Origin: Chamaea fasciata
Taxonomy: Eukaryota > Chordata > Aves > Passeriformes > Sylviidae
Assembly (NCBI GenBank): GCA_029207755.1
Contig: JARCOQ010000085.1
Coordinates: 124,001-188,000, forward strand
Reading direction: 5' to 3'
DNA length: 64,000 nt
In this document: piece by piece, positions 27,501-40,313 of the stretch
Position numbering within the stretch: position 1 is the first letter of the stretch
How the letters are laid out: every line of letters begins with the position of its first letter
Program-made: the position numbers and the translations under genes
The notes under the pieces: model-generated
Told to the model about the DNA's origin: nothing
Databases searched by the model: none
What the model saw: only the letters and a program-made list of their open reading frames with translations

Positions 27501-28130
27501 ACCACGGGGACAGCCAGAGCACCCCAAGGACAGCCAGGGCACCCCCAGGGGACACCGAGGGCACAGCCAGGGCACCCTAGGGACAGCCAGGGCGCCCCCA
27601 GGGACACCAATGGGACAGCCAGGGCAACCCAAGGGACAAACAAGACACTCCGAGGGACACCTAGGGGACAGCCAGGGCACCCCCAGGGACACCTAGGGGA
27701 CAGCTAGGGAACCACAGGGACACCTCGGGCACCCCCAGGGACACCTAGGGGACCTCCAGGGCACCCGCAGGGACACCTAGGGGACAGCCAGGGCACCCCC
27801 AGGGACCCCTAGGGGACAGCCAGGGCACCCCCAGGGACACCTAGAGGACAGGTAGGGCACCCCCAGGGACACCTAGGGGAAAGGTAGGGCACACCCAGGG
27901 ACACCTTGGGGACAGCCAGGGCACCGTTAGGAGAGCCAGGGCACCCCCAAGGACACCTAAGGGACAGCCACGGTACCCCAGGGACACCAAGGGGACAGCC
28001 AGGGCACCCCCAGGGACACCAAGGGGAGAGCCAGGGCACCCCAGGGACAGCCAGGGCACCCCCAGGGACACCAAGGGGACAGGCAGGGCACCCCAGGGAC
28101 AGCCAGGGCTCCCCCAGGGACACCTAGGGG
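21581..28130. repeat. Block C, copy 1 (about 6.5 kb)
   Basis: It matches the region from 31746 at stepwise decreasing offsets: 10,153 bp at 21.60-22.81 kb, 10,152 to 22.9 kb, 9,305 at 24.03-25.17 kb, and 7,826 then 7,825 at 27.05-28.13 kb. Each step is a deletion in copy 2 or an insertion here. The block is rich in the A-rich marker module (22176, 24172, 24844, 27603) and in a block containing GGCCACGCCCAGGG (23451, 26071, 27100). Confidence 0.88.
22951..24053. repeat. Nested direct repeat in block C (847 bp spacing)
   Basis: The stretch 22951-23210, starting CTCCCCAGGGACACCCAG, recurs at 23798-24053 at an offset of 847 bp. Between the two lies about 590 bp of other array sequence. The distant block C copy has only one version (from about 33.10 kb) and is shorter by exactly 847 bp. 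A single in-register exchange between the two repeats would remove the intervening 847 bp. Confidence 0.85.
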
Positions 28131-29314
28131 ACAGGCAGGGCACCCCAGGGTCACAAAGGGGACAGCCTGAGCACCCCAAGGACAGCCAGGGCACCCCCAG
28201 GGACACCCCGGGGACAGCCAGGGCACCCTCAGGGACACCCAGGGGACAGCCATGGCACTCCGAGGGACAACTAGGGGACAGCCAGGGCACCCTTGTGACA
28301 GCCAGGGCACCCCTAGGGACACAAGGACACCCCCAGGGACACCTAGGGGACAGCCAGGGCACCCCCAGGGACACCTAGGGGACAGCCTGGGCACCCTCGG
28401 GACAGCCCGGGCACCCCCAGGGACACCTAGGTGACAGCCAGGGCACCCCTGTGACAGCCAGGGCACCCCCAGGGACATCTAGAGGACCTCCAGGGCAGTC
28501 CCAGGGACAGCCAGGGCACCCTCAGGGACACCTAGAGGACAGCCAGGGCACCGCAAGGAGAGCCAGGGCCCCCCCAGGGACACCTAAAGGACAGCCACGG
28601 TACCCCAGGGACACCAAGGGGACAGCCAGGGCACCCCCAGGGACACCTAGGGGACAGCCAGGGCATCCCAGGGACAGCCAGGGCACCCCCAGGGACACTA
28701 AGGAGACAGCCAGGGCCCCCTAGGGACAGCCAGGGCTCTCCCAGGGACACCTAGAGGACAGGCAGGGCACCTTGGGGACCCCACGGGGACAGCCAGAGCA
28801 CCCCAAGGACAGCCAGGGCACCCCCAGGAACACCTAGTGGACAGCCAGGGCACCCTCAGGGACACCTAGGGGACAGCCATGGCACTCCCTGGGACACCGA
28901 GGGCACAGCCAGGGCACCCTAGGGACAGCCAGGGCACCCCCAGGGACACCAATGGGACAGCCAGGGCAACCCAAGGGACAAACAAGGCACTCCAAGGGAC
29001 ACCTAGGGGACCTCCAGGGCACTCCCAGGGACACCTAGGGGACAGCCAGGGCACCCCCAGAGACACCTAGGGGACAGCTAGGGAACCACAGGGACACCCC
29101 GGGTACCCACAGGGACAGCTAGGGGACAGGCAGGGCACCCCGAGGGACACCTACGGGACAGCCAGGGCACCCCCAGGGACACCTTGGGGACAGGCAGGGC
29201 AACCCAGGGACACCGAGGGCACCCCCAGGGACACCTAGGGGACCTCCAGGGCACCCCCAGCGACAACTAGGGGACAGTCAGGGCACTCCCAGGGACACCC
29301 TTGGCAACCCCAGG
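28131..29314. repeat. Array segment between blocks C and D
   Basis: Mixed units with an A-rich marker module at 28945 and a GGGGACCCCACGGGG variant near 28776. The CACGGTACCCCAGGG block appears near 28.60 kb. No long-range partner resolved over the whole stretch and no gene seen. Confidence 0.75.
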
Positions 29315-30850
29315 GACATCTAGAGGACCTCCAGGGCAGCCCCAGGGACAGCCAGGGCACCCCCAGGGACACCTAGGGGAAAGCCAGGGCACCGCAAGGA
29401 GAGCCAGGGCACCCCCAGGGACACCTAAGGGACAGCCACGGTACCCCTGGGACACCAAGGAGACAGCCAGGGCACCCGCAGGGACACCTAAGGGACAGGC
29501 AGGGCACCCCCAGGGAAACCTAGGGGACAGGAAGGGCACCCCAGGGACACCTAGGTGACAGCCAGGGCACCCCCAGGGAAAGCCAGGGCACGCCCAGGGA
29601 CACCAAGGGGTCAGCCAAGGCACCCCCACGGACAGCAAGGAGACACCCAGGGCACTCCAGGGACAGCCACGTCACCCCCACGGCACCCAAGGGACAGCCA
29701 GGGCACCCCCAGGGACACCTAGGGGACAGCCAGGGCACTCCAGGGACACCCAGGGCACCCCCAGGGACACCTAGGGGACAGCCAGGGCATTCCCAGGGAC
29801 ACCTAGGGGACAGCCAGGGAACTCCAGTGACACCCTGGGCACCCCCAGGGACACCTAGGGGACAGCCAGGGCACCCCAGGGACAGCACGGGTAACCCCAG
29901 GGACAACTAGGGGAAAGCCAGGGCACCCCAGGGACACCCAGGGCCCCCCCAGGGACACCAAGTGGACAGCCAGGGCACCCCAGGGACACCTAGGGCAGCC
30001 CACGGACACCTAGGGGACAGCCAGGGCACCCCAGGAATAGCCAGGGCACCCTCAGGGACGCCAAGGGACAGCCAGGGCACCCCAGTGACACCCTGGGCAC
30101 CCCCAGGGACGGCCAGGGAACCCTCAGGGACACCGAGGCGACAGCCAGGGCACCTCAGGGACAGACAGGGCACCCCCAAGGACACCTAGGGGACCTCAAG
30201 GGCACCCCAAGGCACACCTAGGGGACAGCCAGGGCACCACCAGGGACACCTAGGGGACAGCCAGGGTACTCTCAGGGACAAACTGGGCACCCCTAGGGAC
30301 ACCCAGGGCACCGCCAGAGACACCTAGGGGACAGCCAGGGACCCCCCAGGGACACCTAGGGGACCTCCAGGGCACCCCTAGAGACAGCCAAAACACCCCC
30401 AGGTCACCCCAGGGACACCAAGGGCACCCCCAGGGACACCTAGGGCACAGCCAGGGCACCCCCAGGGACACCTAGGGGACAGCCAGGGCACCCCCAGGGA
30501 CACCTAGGAGACAGCCAGGGCACTCCAAAGACAGCCAGGGCACCCCCAGGGACACCTAGGGGACAGAGAGGGCACCCCCAGGGACACCTAGGGGACCGCC
30601 AGGGCACGCCCAGGGACACCTAAGGGACAGCCAGGCATGCCCTGGGACACTTAGGAGACAGCCAGGGCACCCCCAGGGACACATAGGGCACAGCCAGGTC
30701 ACCCTAGGGACAGCCAGGGCACCCCCACGGACACCAGGGCACCCCCAGGGACACCTAGGGGACAGCCAGGGAACCCCAGTGACACCCTGGGGACCCCCAG
30801 CGACCCCTAGGGGACAGTCAGGGCACTCCCAGGGACACCCTGGCAACCCC
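29315..30850. repeat. Block D, copy 1
   Basis: Three parts of this stretch have separate partners. 29315-29490 matches 35944-36120 (offset 6,629). 29515-29815 matches 37857-38157 (offset 8,342). 30390-30850 matches 38178-38800 (offset 7,788 rising to about 7,841 and more). The second copy lacks 554 bp corresponding to roughly 29.82-30.39 kb. The third part includes a roughly 350 bp block starting GACAGAGAGGGCACC at 30562 that also recurs at 38403 and 39796. Confidence 0.82.
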
Positions 30851-31003
30851 AGGGAGACCTAGGGGACAGCCAGGGCACCGTAGGGACCGCCAGGGCACCC
30901 CCAGAGACACCAAGGGCACAGCCAGGGCACCCTCAGGGACACCAAGGGGACAGCCAGGGCACCCCCAGGGACACCTAGGGGACAACTAGGGCACCCCCAG
31001 GGG
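30851..31003. repeat. Short linker array between blocks D and B
   Basis: A short stretch including GGCACCGTAGGGACCGCC, shared with 38.82 kb. No other structure seen. Confidence 0.7.
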
Positions 31004-31745
31004 CAGCCAGGGCACCCCCAGGGACACATAGGGGACCTCCAGGGCACCCCCAGGGACACCCTGGGCACCCCCGGGATACCCAGGGCACCCCCAGGGACAC
31101 CTAGGGGACAGCCAGGGTACGACAGGGACACCCAGGGAACCCCCAGGGACACCTAGGGCACAGCCAGGGTACCCCAGGGACACCAGGGCACCCCCAGGGA
31201 CAGCAAGGGGACAGCCAGAGCACCCCAAGGACAGCCAGGGCACCCCCAAAGACACCTAGGGGACAGCCAGGGTACCCCAGGGACACCTAGGGGACAGCCA
31301 GAGCACCCCAAGGAAAGCCAGGACGCCCCAGGGACACCCAGGGCACCCCCAGGGACACCTAGGGGACCTCCAGGGCACCCCCAGGGACACCCGTGGCACC
31401 CCCATGGGACAACCAGGACACCCCCTGGGCCACGTAGGGGACAGCCAGGGCACCCCCAGGGACAGCCAGGGCACCCCCAGGGCACACCAGGGACACCCAG
31501 GGCACCCCAGGGACACGTAGGGGACAGCCAGGGCACCCCCAGGGTCAGTCAGGGCACTCCCAGGGACACCTAGGGGACAGCCAGGGAATCCCCAGGGACA
31601 GCCAGGGCACACCCAGGGACACCTAGGGGACAGCCAGGGTACCCTAGGGAGAGCCAGGGCTCCCCCAGGGACACCTAGGGGACAGCCAGGGAACCCCAGT
31701 GACACACTGGGCACCCCCAGGGACACCTAGGGGACAGCCAGGGCA
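31004..31745. repeat. Block B, copy 2
   Basis: Matches 11915-12720 at +19,089 bp, then +19,047 bp. It ends at a sharp switch near 31745, where the sequence changes from the 12.7 kb type to the 21.59 kb type (AGTGACCCCTAGGGGACAG). The switch point lies inside a shared CAGGGCACCCCCAG string. Confidence 0.86.
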
Positions 31746-34700
31746 CCCCCAGTGACCCCTAGGGGACAGACAGGGCACCCTAGGGACAGCCAGGGCTACC
31801 CCAGGGACACCTAGGGGACAGGTAGGGCACCCCCAGGGACACCTAGGGGACAGGTAGGGCACCCCCAGGGACACCTAAAGGACAGCCAGGGCACCGCGAG
31901 GAGAGCCAGGGCACCCCCAAGGACACCTAAGGGACAGCCACGGTAACCCAGGGACACCAAGGGGACAGCCAGGGCACCCCCAGGGACACCAAGGGGAGAG
32001 CCAGGGAACCCAGGGACAGCCAGGGCACCCCCAGGGACACCAAGGAGACAGCCAGGGCACCCCAGGGACACCTAGGGGTCAGCCAGGGCACCCCAGGGAC
32101 AGCCAGGGCTCCCCCAGGGACGCCTAGGGGACAGGCAGGGCACCCCAGGGTCACCAAGGGGACAGCCAGAGCACCCCAAGGACAGCCAGGGCACCCCCAG
32201 GGACACCTCGGGGACAGCCAGGGCACCCTCAGGGACACCCAGGGGACAGCCATGGCACTCCCAGGGACACCTAGGGGACAGAAAGGGCACCCCAGGGACA
32301 CCGAGGGCACAGCCAGGGCACCCCCAGGGACACCAATGGGACAGCCAGGGCAACCCAAGGGACAAACAAGGCACTCCCAGGGACACCTATGGGACAGCCA
32401 GGGAACCCCAGTGACACCCAAAGGACCCCCAACGACACCTAGGGGACAGTCAGGGCACTCCCAGGGAAACTCTGGGCACCCCCAGGGACACCTAGAGGAC
32501 TTCCAGGGAAGCCCCAGGGATAGCCAGGGCACCCCCAGGGACACCTAGGGGACAGCCAGGGCACCGCAAGGAGAGCCAGGGCACCCCCCGGGACACCTAA
32601 GGGACAGCCACGGTACCCCAGGGACACCTAGGGGACACCTAGGGCACCCCAGGGACAGCCAGGGCACCCCCAGGGACACCAAGGAGACAGCCAGGGCAAC
32701 GCAGGGACACCTAGGGGACCGCCAGGGAACTCCAGTGACACCCTGGGCACCCCCAGGGACACCTAGGGGATAGCCAGGGCACCCTAGGGACAGGCAGGGC
32801 TCCCCCAGGGACACCTAGGGGACAGGTAGGGCACCCCCAGGGACACCAAGGGGACAGCCAGAGCACCCCAGGGACAGCCAGGGCAACTCCAGGGACACCT
32901 AGGGGACAGCCAGGGCACCCCCGGGACACCCAGGGAACCCCCAGGGACACCTAGGGTACAGCCAGGGCACCCAAGGACTGCCAGGGCACCTCAAGAGACA
33001 CCGAGGGCACATCTAGGGCACCCTAGGGACAGCCAGGGCACCACCAGGGATAACTAGGGGACAGGCAGGGCACCCCCAGGGACAGCCAGGGAACCCCCAG
33101 GGCTCCCCAGGGACACCCAGAACACCCACAGGGACACCAATGGGACAGCCAGGGTACCCCCAGGGTCACCTAGGGGACAGCCAGGGCACACCCAGGGACA
33201 GGCAGGGCACCCCCAGGGCACCCCAGGGACAGCCAGGGCACCCCAGGGACACCTAGGGCACAGACAGGGCACCCTAGGGACAGCCAGGGCACACCCAAGG
33301 ACACCTAGGGCACAGCCAGGGCACCCCCAGGGACACCTAGGGGACAGGCAGGGCACCTTGGGGACACCACGGGGACAGCCAGAGCACCCCAAGGACAGCC
33401 AGGGCACCCCCAGGGACACCTAGTGCACAGCCATGGCACTCCCAGGGACACCGAGGGCACAGCCAGGGCACCCTAGGGACACCAATGGGACAGCCAGGGC
33501 AACCCAAGGGACAAACAAGGCACTCCCAGGGACACCTAGGGGACAGCCAGGGCACCCCCAGGGACACCTAGCGGACACCTAGGGAACCACAGGGAAACCT
33601 CGGGCACCCCCATGGACACCTAGGGGACCTACAGGGCACCCGCAGGGACACCTAGGGGACTGCCAGGGCACCCCCAGGGACACCTAGGGGACAGCTAGGG
33701 AACCCCAGGGACACCCAGGGCACCCACAGGGACACCAAGGGGACAGCCAGAATACCCCCAGGGACACCTAGGGCACAGCCAGGGCACTCCAGGGACAGCC
33801 AGGGCACCCCCAGGGACACCTAGGAGACAGCCAGGGCACCCCAGGGACAGCCAGGGCTCCCCCAGGGACACCTAGGGCACAGCCAGGGCACCCCAGGGAC
33901 AGCCAGGGCTCCCCCAGGGACACTTAGGGGACAGGCAGGGCACCCCAGGGTCACCAAGGGGACAGCCAGAGCACTCCAAGGACAGCCAGGGCATCCCCAA
34001 GGACACCTCGGGGACAGCCAGGGCACCCTCAGGGACACCCAGGGGACAGCCATGGCACTCCCAGGGACACCTAGGGGACAGCAAGGGCACCCCAGGGACA
34101 CCGAGGGCACAGCCAGGGCACCCTAGGGACAGCCAGGGCACCCCCAGGGACACCAATGGGACAGCCAGGGCAACCCAAGGGACAAACAAGGCACTCCCAG
34201 GGACACCTAGAGGACCTCCAGGGCACCCGCAGGGACACCTAGGGGACAAGCAGGGCACCCCCAGGGACACCTAGGGGACAGCTAGGGAACCCCAGGGACA
34301 GCCAGGGCACCCCCAGGGACACCTAGGGGACACCCAGGGCACCCTCAGGGACACGTAGGGGACAACCAGGGCACCTCAGGGACAGCCAGGGCACCTCCAG
34401 GGACACGTAGGGCACAGCCAAGGCACCCCCAGGGACACGTAGGGGACAGGCAGGGCACCCCCAGGGACGCCAGGACACCCCTAGGGACACCTAGGGGACC
34501 CCCAGCGACACCTAGGGGACAGCCAGGGCACCCCCAGGGACATCTAGAGGACCGCCAGGGAAGCCCCAGGGACAGCCAGGGCACCCCCAGGGACACCTAG
34601 GGGACAGCCAGGGCACCGCAAGGAGAGCCAGGGCACCCCCAGGGACAACTAAGGGACAGACACAGGACCAGAGGGACACCAAGGGGACAGCCAGGGCATC

Positions 34701-35953
34701 CCCAGGGGCACCTAGGAAACAGCCAGGGCACCCCAGGGACAGCCAGGGCACCCCCAGGGACACCAATGGGACAGCCAGGGTACCCCCAGGGACACCTAGG
34801 GCACAGCCAGGGCACTCCAGGGACAGCCAGGGCACCCCCAGGGACACCTAGGGGACAGACAGGGCACCCTCAGGGACATCTAGGGCACCTCCAAGGCACG
34901 CCCAGGGACACCTAAGGGACAGCCAGGCCACGCCCAGGGATACCTAGGGGACAGCCAGGGCACCGCCAGGGACACCAGGGCACCCCTAGGGACACCAAGG
35001 GGACAGCCAGGGCACCCCCAGGGACACCGAGGAGACAGCCAGGGCACCCCAGGGACAGCCAGGGCACCCCCAGGGACACCTAGGAGACAGCCAAGGCACT
35101 TCAGGGACAGCCAGGGCACCCCCAGGGACACCAAGGACACAGTCATGGCACCCCAGGGACACCTAGGGGATAGCCAGGGCACCCCAGGGACAGCCAGGGC
35201 ACCCCCAGGGACACCAAGGAGACAGCCAGGGCACCGCACGGACACCTAGGGGACAGCCAGGGCCCCCTAGGGACAGCCAGGGCTCCCCCAGGGACACCTA
35301 GAGGACAGGCAGGGCACCTTGGGGACACCACGGGGACAGCCAGAGCACCCCAAGGACAGCCAGGGCACCCCCAGGGACACCGAGGGCACAGCCAGGGCAC
35401 CCTAGGGACAGCCAGGGCGCCCCCAGGGACACCAATGGGACAGCCAGGGCAACCCAAGGGACAAACAAGACACTCCGAGGGACACCTAGGGGACAGCCAG
35501 GGCACCCCCAGGGACACCTAGGGGACAGCTAGGGAACCACAGGGACACCTCGGGCACCCCCAGGGACACCTAGGGGACCTCCAGGGCACCCGCAGGGACA
35601 CCTAGGGGACAGCCAGGGCACCCCCAGGGACCCCTAGGGGACAGCCAGGGCACCCCCAGGGACACCTAGGGGACAGGTAGGGCACCCCCAGGGACACCTA
35701 GGGGACAGGTAGGGCACACCCAGGGACACCTTGGGGACAGCCAGGGCACCGTTAGGAGAGCCAGGGCACCCCCAAGGACACCTAAGGGACAGCCACGGTA
35801 CCCCAGGGACACCAAGGGGACAGCCAGGGCACCCCCAGGGACACCAAGGGGAGAGCCAGGGCACCCCAGGGACAGCCAGGGCACCCCCAGGGACACCAAG
35901 GGGACAGGCAGGGCACCCCAGGGACAGCCAGGGCTCCCCCAGGGACATCTAGA
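31746..35953. repeat. Block C, copy 2 (shortened, about 4.2 kb)
   Basis: A near-copy of 21581-28130 that is about 2.3 kb shorter. It lacks the 847 bp unit, and it switches near 34500 from the 25.17 kb type to the 26.64 kb type, so about 1.47 kb is missing. There is a small extra segment near 34.60-34.65 kb. A-rich marker modules lie at 32329, 33478, 34149 and 35428. The right end switches near 35944 to the 29.31 kb type of block D. Confidence 0.88.
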
Positions 35954-36120
35954 GGACCTCCAGGGCAGCCCCAGGGACAGCCAGGGCACCCCCAGGGACA
36001 CCTAGGGGAAAGCCAGGGCACCGCAAGGAGAGCCAGGGCACCCCCAGGGACACCTAAGGGACAGCCACGGTACCCCTGGGACACCAAGGAGACAGCCAGG
36101 GCACCCGCAGGGACACCTAG
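35944..36120. repeat. Fragment of block D joined to the end of block C copy 2
   Basis: This stretch starts GACATCTAGAGGACCTCC and matches 29315-29490 at an offset of 6,629, including CACGGTACCCCTGGG. After about 36120 the similarity ends. Confidence 0.82.
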
Positions 36121-37856
36121 GGGACAGCCAGGGCACCCTAGGGAAAGCCACGGCTCCCCCAGCGACACCTAGGGGACAGGCAGGGGACCCCCAGGAACAC
36201 CAAGGGGACAGCCAGAGCACCCCAGGGACAGCCAGGGAAACCCCAGGGACACCTAGGGGACAGCCAGGGCACCCTAGGGACAGCCAGGGCACCCCCAGAG
36301 ACACCGAGGGCACATCCGGGGCACCCTAGGGACAGCCAGGGCACCCCCAGGGACAACTAGGGGACAGGCAGGGCACCCCCAGGGACACCTAGTGGACAGC
36401 CAGGGGACCCCCAGGGACAGCCAGGGCACCCCAGGGACACCTAGGGGACTGCCAGGACACCCCCAGGGACACCCAGTGGACAGCCATGGCACTCCCAGGG
36501 ACACCTAGGGGACAACAAGGGCACCCCAGGGACACCGAGGGCACAGCCAGGGTACCCTAGGGACAGCCAGGGCACCCCCAGGGACACCAATGGGACAGCC
36601 AGGGCAACCCAAGGGACAAACAAGACACTCCCAGGGACACCTAGGGGACCTCCAGGGCACCCGCAGGGACACCTAGGGGACAGCCAGGGCACCCTCAGGG
36701 ACACCTAGGGGACAGCTAGGGAACTATAGGGACACCCCGGGCACCCCCAGGGACACCTAGAGGACCACCAGGGCACCCCCAGGGACACCTGTGGGACAGC
36801 TAGGGAACCCCAGGGACACCCAGGGCACCCCCAGGGACACCTAGGGGACACCCAGGCCACCCTCAGGGACACGTAGGGGAGAACCAGGGCACCCCAGGGA
36901 CAGCCAGGGCACCTCCAGTGACACGTAGGGCACAGCCAGGGCACCCCCAGGGACACGTAGGGGACAGGCAGGGCACCCCCAGGGACAGCCAGGGAACCCC
37001 CAGGGAAGCCTAGGGGACAGCCAGGGCACCCCCAGGGACCCCTAGGGGACAGCCAGGGCACCCTAGGGACAGCCAGGGCTCCCCCAGGGACACCTAGGGG
37101 ACAGGTAGGGCACCCCCAGGGACACCAAGGGGACAGCCAGAGCACCCCTGGGAGAGCCAGGGGAACCCCAGGGACACCTAGGGGACAGCCAGGGCACCCT
37201 CGGGACACCAAGGGCACCCCCAGGGACACCTAGGGCACAGCCAGGGCACCCCCAGGGACATCTAGGGGACCTCCAGGGCACGCCCAGGGACACCTAAGGG
37301 ACAGCCAGGCCACGGCCAGGGACACCTAGGGGACAGCCAGGGCACCCCCAGGGGCACCAATGGGACACCCAGGGCACCCCCAGGGACAACTAGGGGACAG
37401 GCAGGGCACGCCCAGCGACAGCCAGGGCACCCGCAGGGCACCCGAGGGACAGCCAGGGCACCCCAGGGACACCTAGGGCACAGCCAGGGCACCCCCAGGG
37501 ACACCAAGGAAACAGCCAGGGCACTCCAGGGACAGCCAGGGAACCCCCAGGGACACCTAGGGCACAGCCAGGGCACCCCCAGGGACACCTAGGGGACAGA
37601 CAGGGCACCCCCAGGGACATCTAGGGGACCTCCAGGGCACGCCCAGGGACACCTAAGGGACAGCCAGGCCACGCCCAGGAACACCTAGGGGACAGCCAGG
37701 GCACCCTAGGGACAGCCAGGGCACCCCCAGGGAACCCCAGGGACAGCCAGGGCCCCCCCACGGCACTTCAGGGACACCCAGGGGACAGCCAGGGCACCGC
37801 AGGAACAGCCAGGGCCCCCCCAGGGACACCTAAGGGACAGGCAGGGCACCCCCAGG
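36121..37856. repeat. Array segment related to parts of block C
   Basis: The stretch 36.44-37.0 kb resembles 24.7-25.2 kb, including an A-rich marker module at 36584 and the GGACACGTAGGG block. Two GGCCACG blocks lie at 37309 and 37668, about 359 bp apart. The remainder is ordinary array. No gene seen. Confidence 0.75.
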
Positions 37857-38900
37857 GAAACCTAGGGGACAGGAAGGGCACCCCAGGGACACCTAGGTGA
37901 CAGCCAGGGCACCCCCAGGGAAAGCCAGGGCACGCACAGGGACACCAAGGGGACAGCCAAGGCACCCCCACGGACACCAAGGAGACACCCAGGGCACTCC
38001 AGGGACAGCCACGTCACCCCCACGGCACCCAAGGGACAGCCAGGGCACCCCCAGGGACACCTAGGGGACAGCCAGGGCACTCCAGGGACACCCAGGGCAC
38101 CCCCAGGGACACCTAGGGGACAGCCAGGGAATTCCCAGGGACACCTAGGGGACAGCCAAGGCACCCCCAGGGACAGCCAAAACACCCCCAGGTCACCCCA
38201 GGGACACCAAGGGCACCCCCAGGGACAGGTAGGGCACAGCCAGGGCACCCCAGGAACAGCCAGGGCACCCCCAGGGACACCTAGGGCACAGCCAGGGCAC
38301 CCCCAGGGACACCTAGGGGACAGCCAGGGCACCCCCAGGGACACCTAGGAGACAGCCAGGGCACTCCAAAGACAGCCAAGGCACCCCCAGGGACACCTAG
38401 GGGACAGAGAGGGCACCCCCAGGGACACCTAGGGGACCGCCAGGGCACGCCCAGGGACACCTAAGGGACAGCCAGGCATGCCCTGGGACACTTAGGAGAC
38501 AGCCAGGGCACCCCCAGGGACACATAGGGCACAGCCAGGTCACCCTAGGGACAGCCAGGGCACCCCCAGGGACACCAGGGCACCCCCAGGGACACCTAGG
38601 GGACAACCAGGGCACCCCAGGGACAGACAGGGCACCCCCAGGGACACCTTGGGAACCCCCAGGGACATCAACGGGACCTCCAGGGCACCCCCTGGAACAC
38701 CTAGGGGACAGCCAGGGAACCCCAGTGACACCCTGGGGACCCCCAGCGACCCCTAGGGGACAGTCAGGGCACTCCCAGGGACACCCTGGCACCCCCAGGG
38801 ACACCTAGGGGACAGCCAGGGCACCGTAGGGACCGCCAGGGCACCCCCAGAGACACCAAGGGCACAGCCAGGGCACCCTCAGGGACACCAAGGAAACAGC
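37857..38900. repeat. Block D, copy 2
   Basis: Matches block D copy 1 with a 554 bp deletion (junction near 38.16-38.18 kb). It has an insertion near 38.60-38.70 kb that contains GACATCAACGGGACC and GGGACACCTTGGGAACC. That insertion is closest to 40.0-40.06 kb. Confidence 0.82.
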
Positions 38901-39795
38901 CAGGGCACCCCCAGGGACACCTAGGGGACAACTAGGGCACCCCCAGGGGCAGCCAGGGCACCCCCAGGGCACCCTCAGGGACAGCCAGGGGACCCCCAGG
39001 GACACCTAGGGGAGAGGCAGGGCACCCCCAGGGACACCTAGGGGACAGGCAGGGCACCCCAGAAACACCTAGGGCACACCCAGGGCGCCTCAGGGACACC
39101 AAGGGGACAGGCAGGGTACCCCCAGGGACACCTAGGGGACAGCCAGGGCACTCCAGGGACAGCCACGGCACCCCCAGGGACACCAAGGGGACAGCCAGGG
39201 CACCCCCAGGGACACCAAGGGGACAGACAGGGCTCTCCAGGGACAGCCAAGTCACCCCCAGGGCACCCCAGTAACACCCAGGGCACCTCCAGGGACACGT
39301 AGGGGACAGCCAGGGCACCCCAGGAACAGCCAGGGCACCCCCAGGGACACCTAGGGGACAGCCAGGGCACTCCAGGGACACCAAGGGAACCCCCAGGGAC
39401 ACCTAGGGGACAGCCAAAGAACTCCAGTGACACCCTAGGAACCCCCAGGGACGCCTAGGGGACAGCCAGGGCACCCCAAGGAGAGCCAGGGCACCTTCAG
39501 AGACACCATAGGGACAGCCAGGGTACCCCAGGGACACCGAGGGGACAGCCATGGCACCCTAGGGACAGCCATGGACACCCCAGGGACACCTCGGGGACAG
39601 GCAGGGCACCCCCAGGGACACCTAGGGGACAGCCAGGGCACCTCCAGGGACACCAAAGGGGCAGCCAGGGCACTCCAGGGACAGCCACGGCACCCCCAGG
39701 GACACCAAGGGGACAGCCAGGGTACCCCCAGGGACACCTAGGGGACAGCCAGGGTATCCCAGGGACAGCCAGGGCACCCCCAGGGACACCTAGGG
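38901..39795. repeat. Array segment partly related to family A
   Basis: The stretch 39.41-39.76 kb, with AACTCCAGTGACACCCTAGG, resembles 2.35-2.70 kb of family A and 44.1-44.3 kb of family H. The rest is ordinary array. No gene seen. Confidence 0.72.
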
Positions 39796-40146
39796 GACAG
39801 AGAGGGCACCTTCAGGGACACCTAGGGGACCTCCAGGGCACGCCGAGGGACACCTAAGGGACAACCAGGCATGCCCAGGGACACTTAGGGGACAGCCAGG
39901 GCACCCCCAGGGACACATAGGGTTCAGCTAGGTCACCCTAGGGACAGCCAGGGCACCCCCACGGACACCAGGGCACCCCCAGGGACACCTAGGGGACAGG
40001 CAGGGCACCCCAGGGACACCTTGGGCACCCCCCGAAACATCTACGGGACCTCCAGGGCATCCCCTGGAACACCTAGGTGACAGCCAGGGAACCCCAGTGA
40101 CACCCTGGGGACCCCCAGCGACCCCTAGGGGACAGTCAGGGCACTC
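39796..40146. repeat. Block E: third copy of the 350 bp GACAGAGAGGG segment
   Basis: Starts at GACAGAGAGGGCACC and runs to the GGGGACCCCCAGCGACC motif near 40.11 kb. Equivalent copies start at 30562 and 38403. Confidence 0.82.
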
Positions 40147-40313
40147 TAAGGGACACCCTGGGCACCCCCAGGGAGATCTAGAGGACCTCCAGAGCACCCC
40201 CAGGGACAGCCAGGGCACCCCCAGGGACACCTAGGGGACAGCCAGGGCACCCAAAGGAGAGCCAGGGCACCCCCAGGGACACCTAAGGGACAGCCAGGGC
40301 ACTCCCAGGGACA

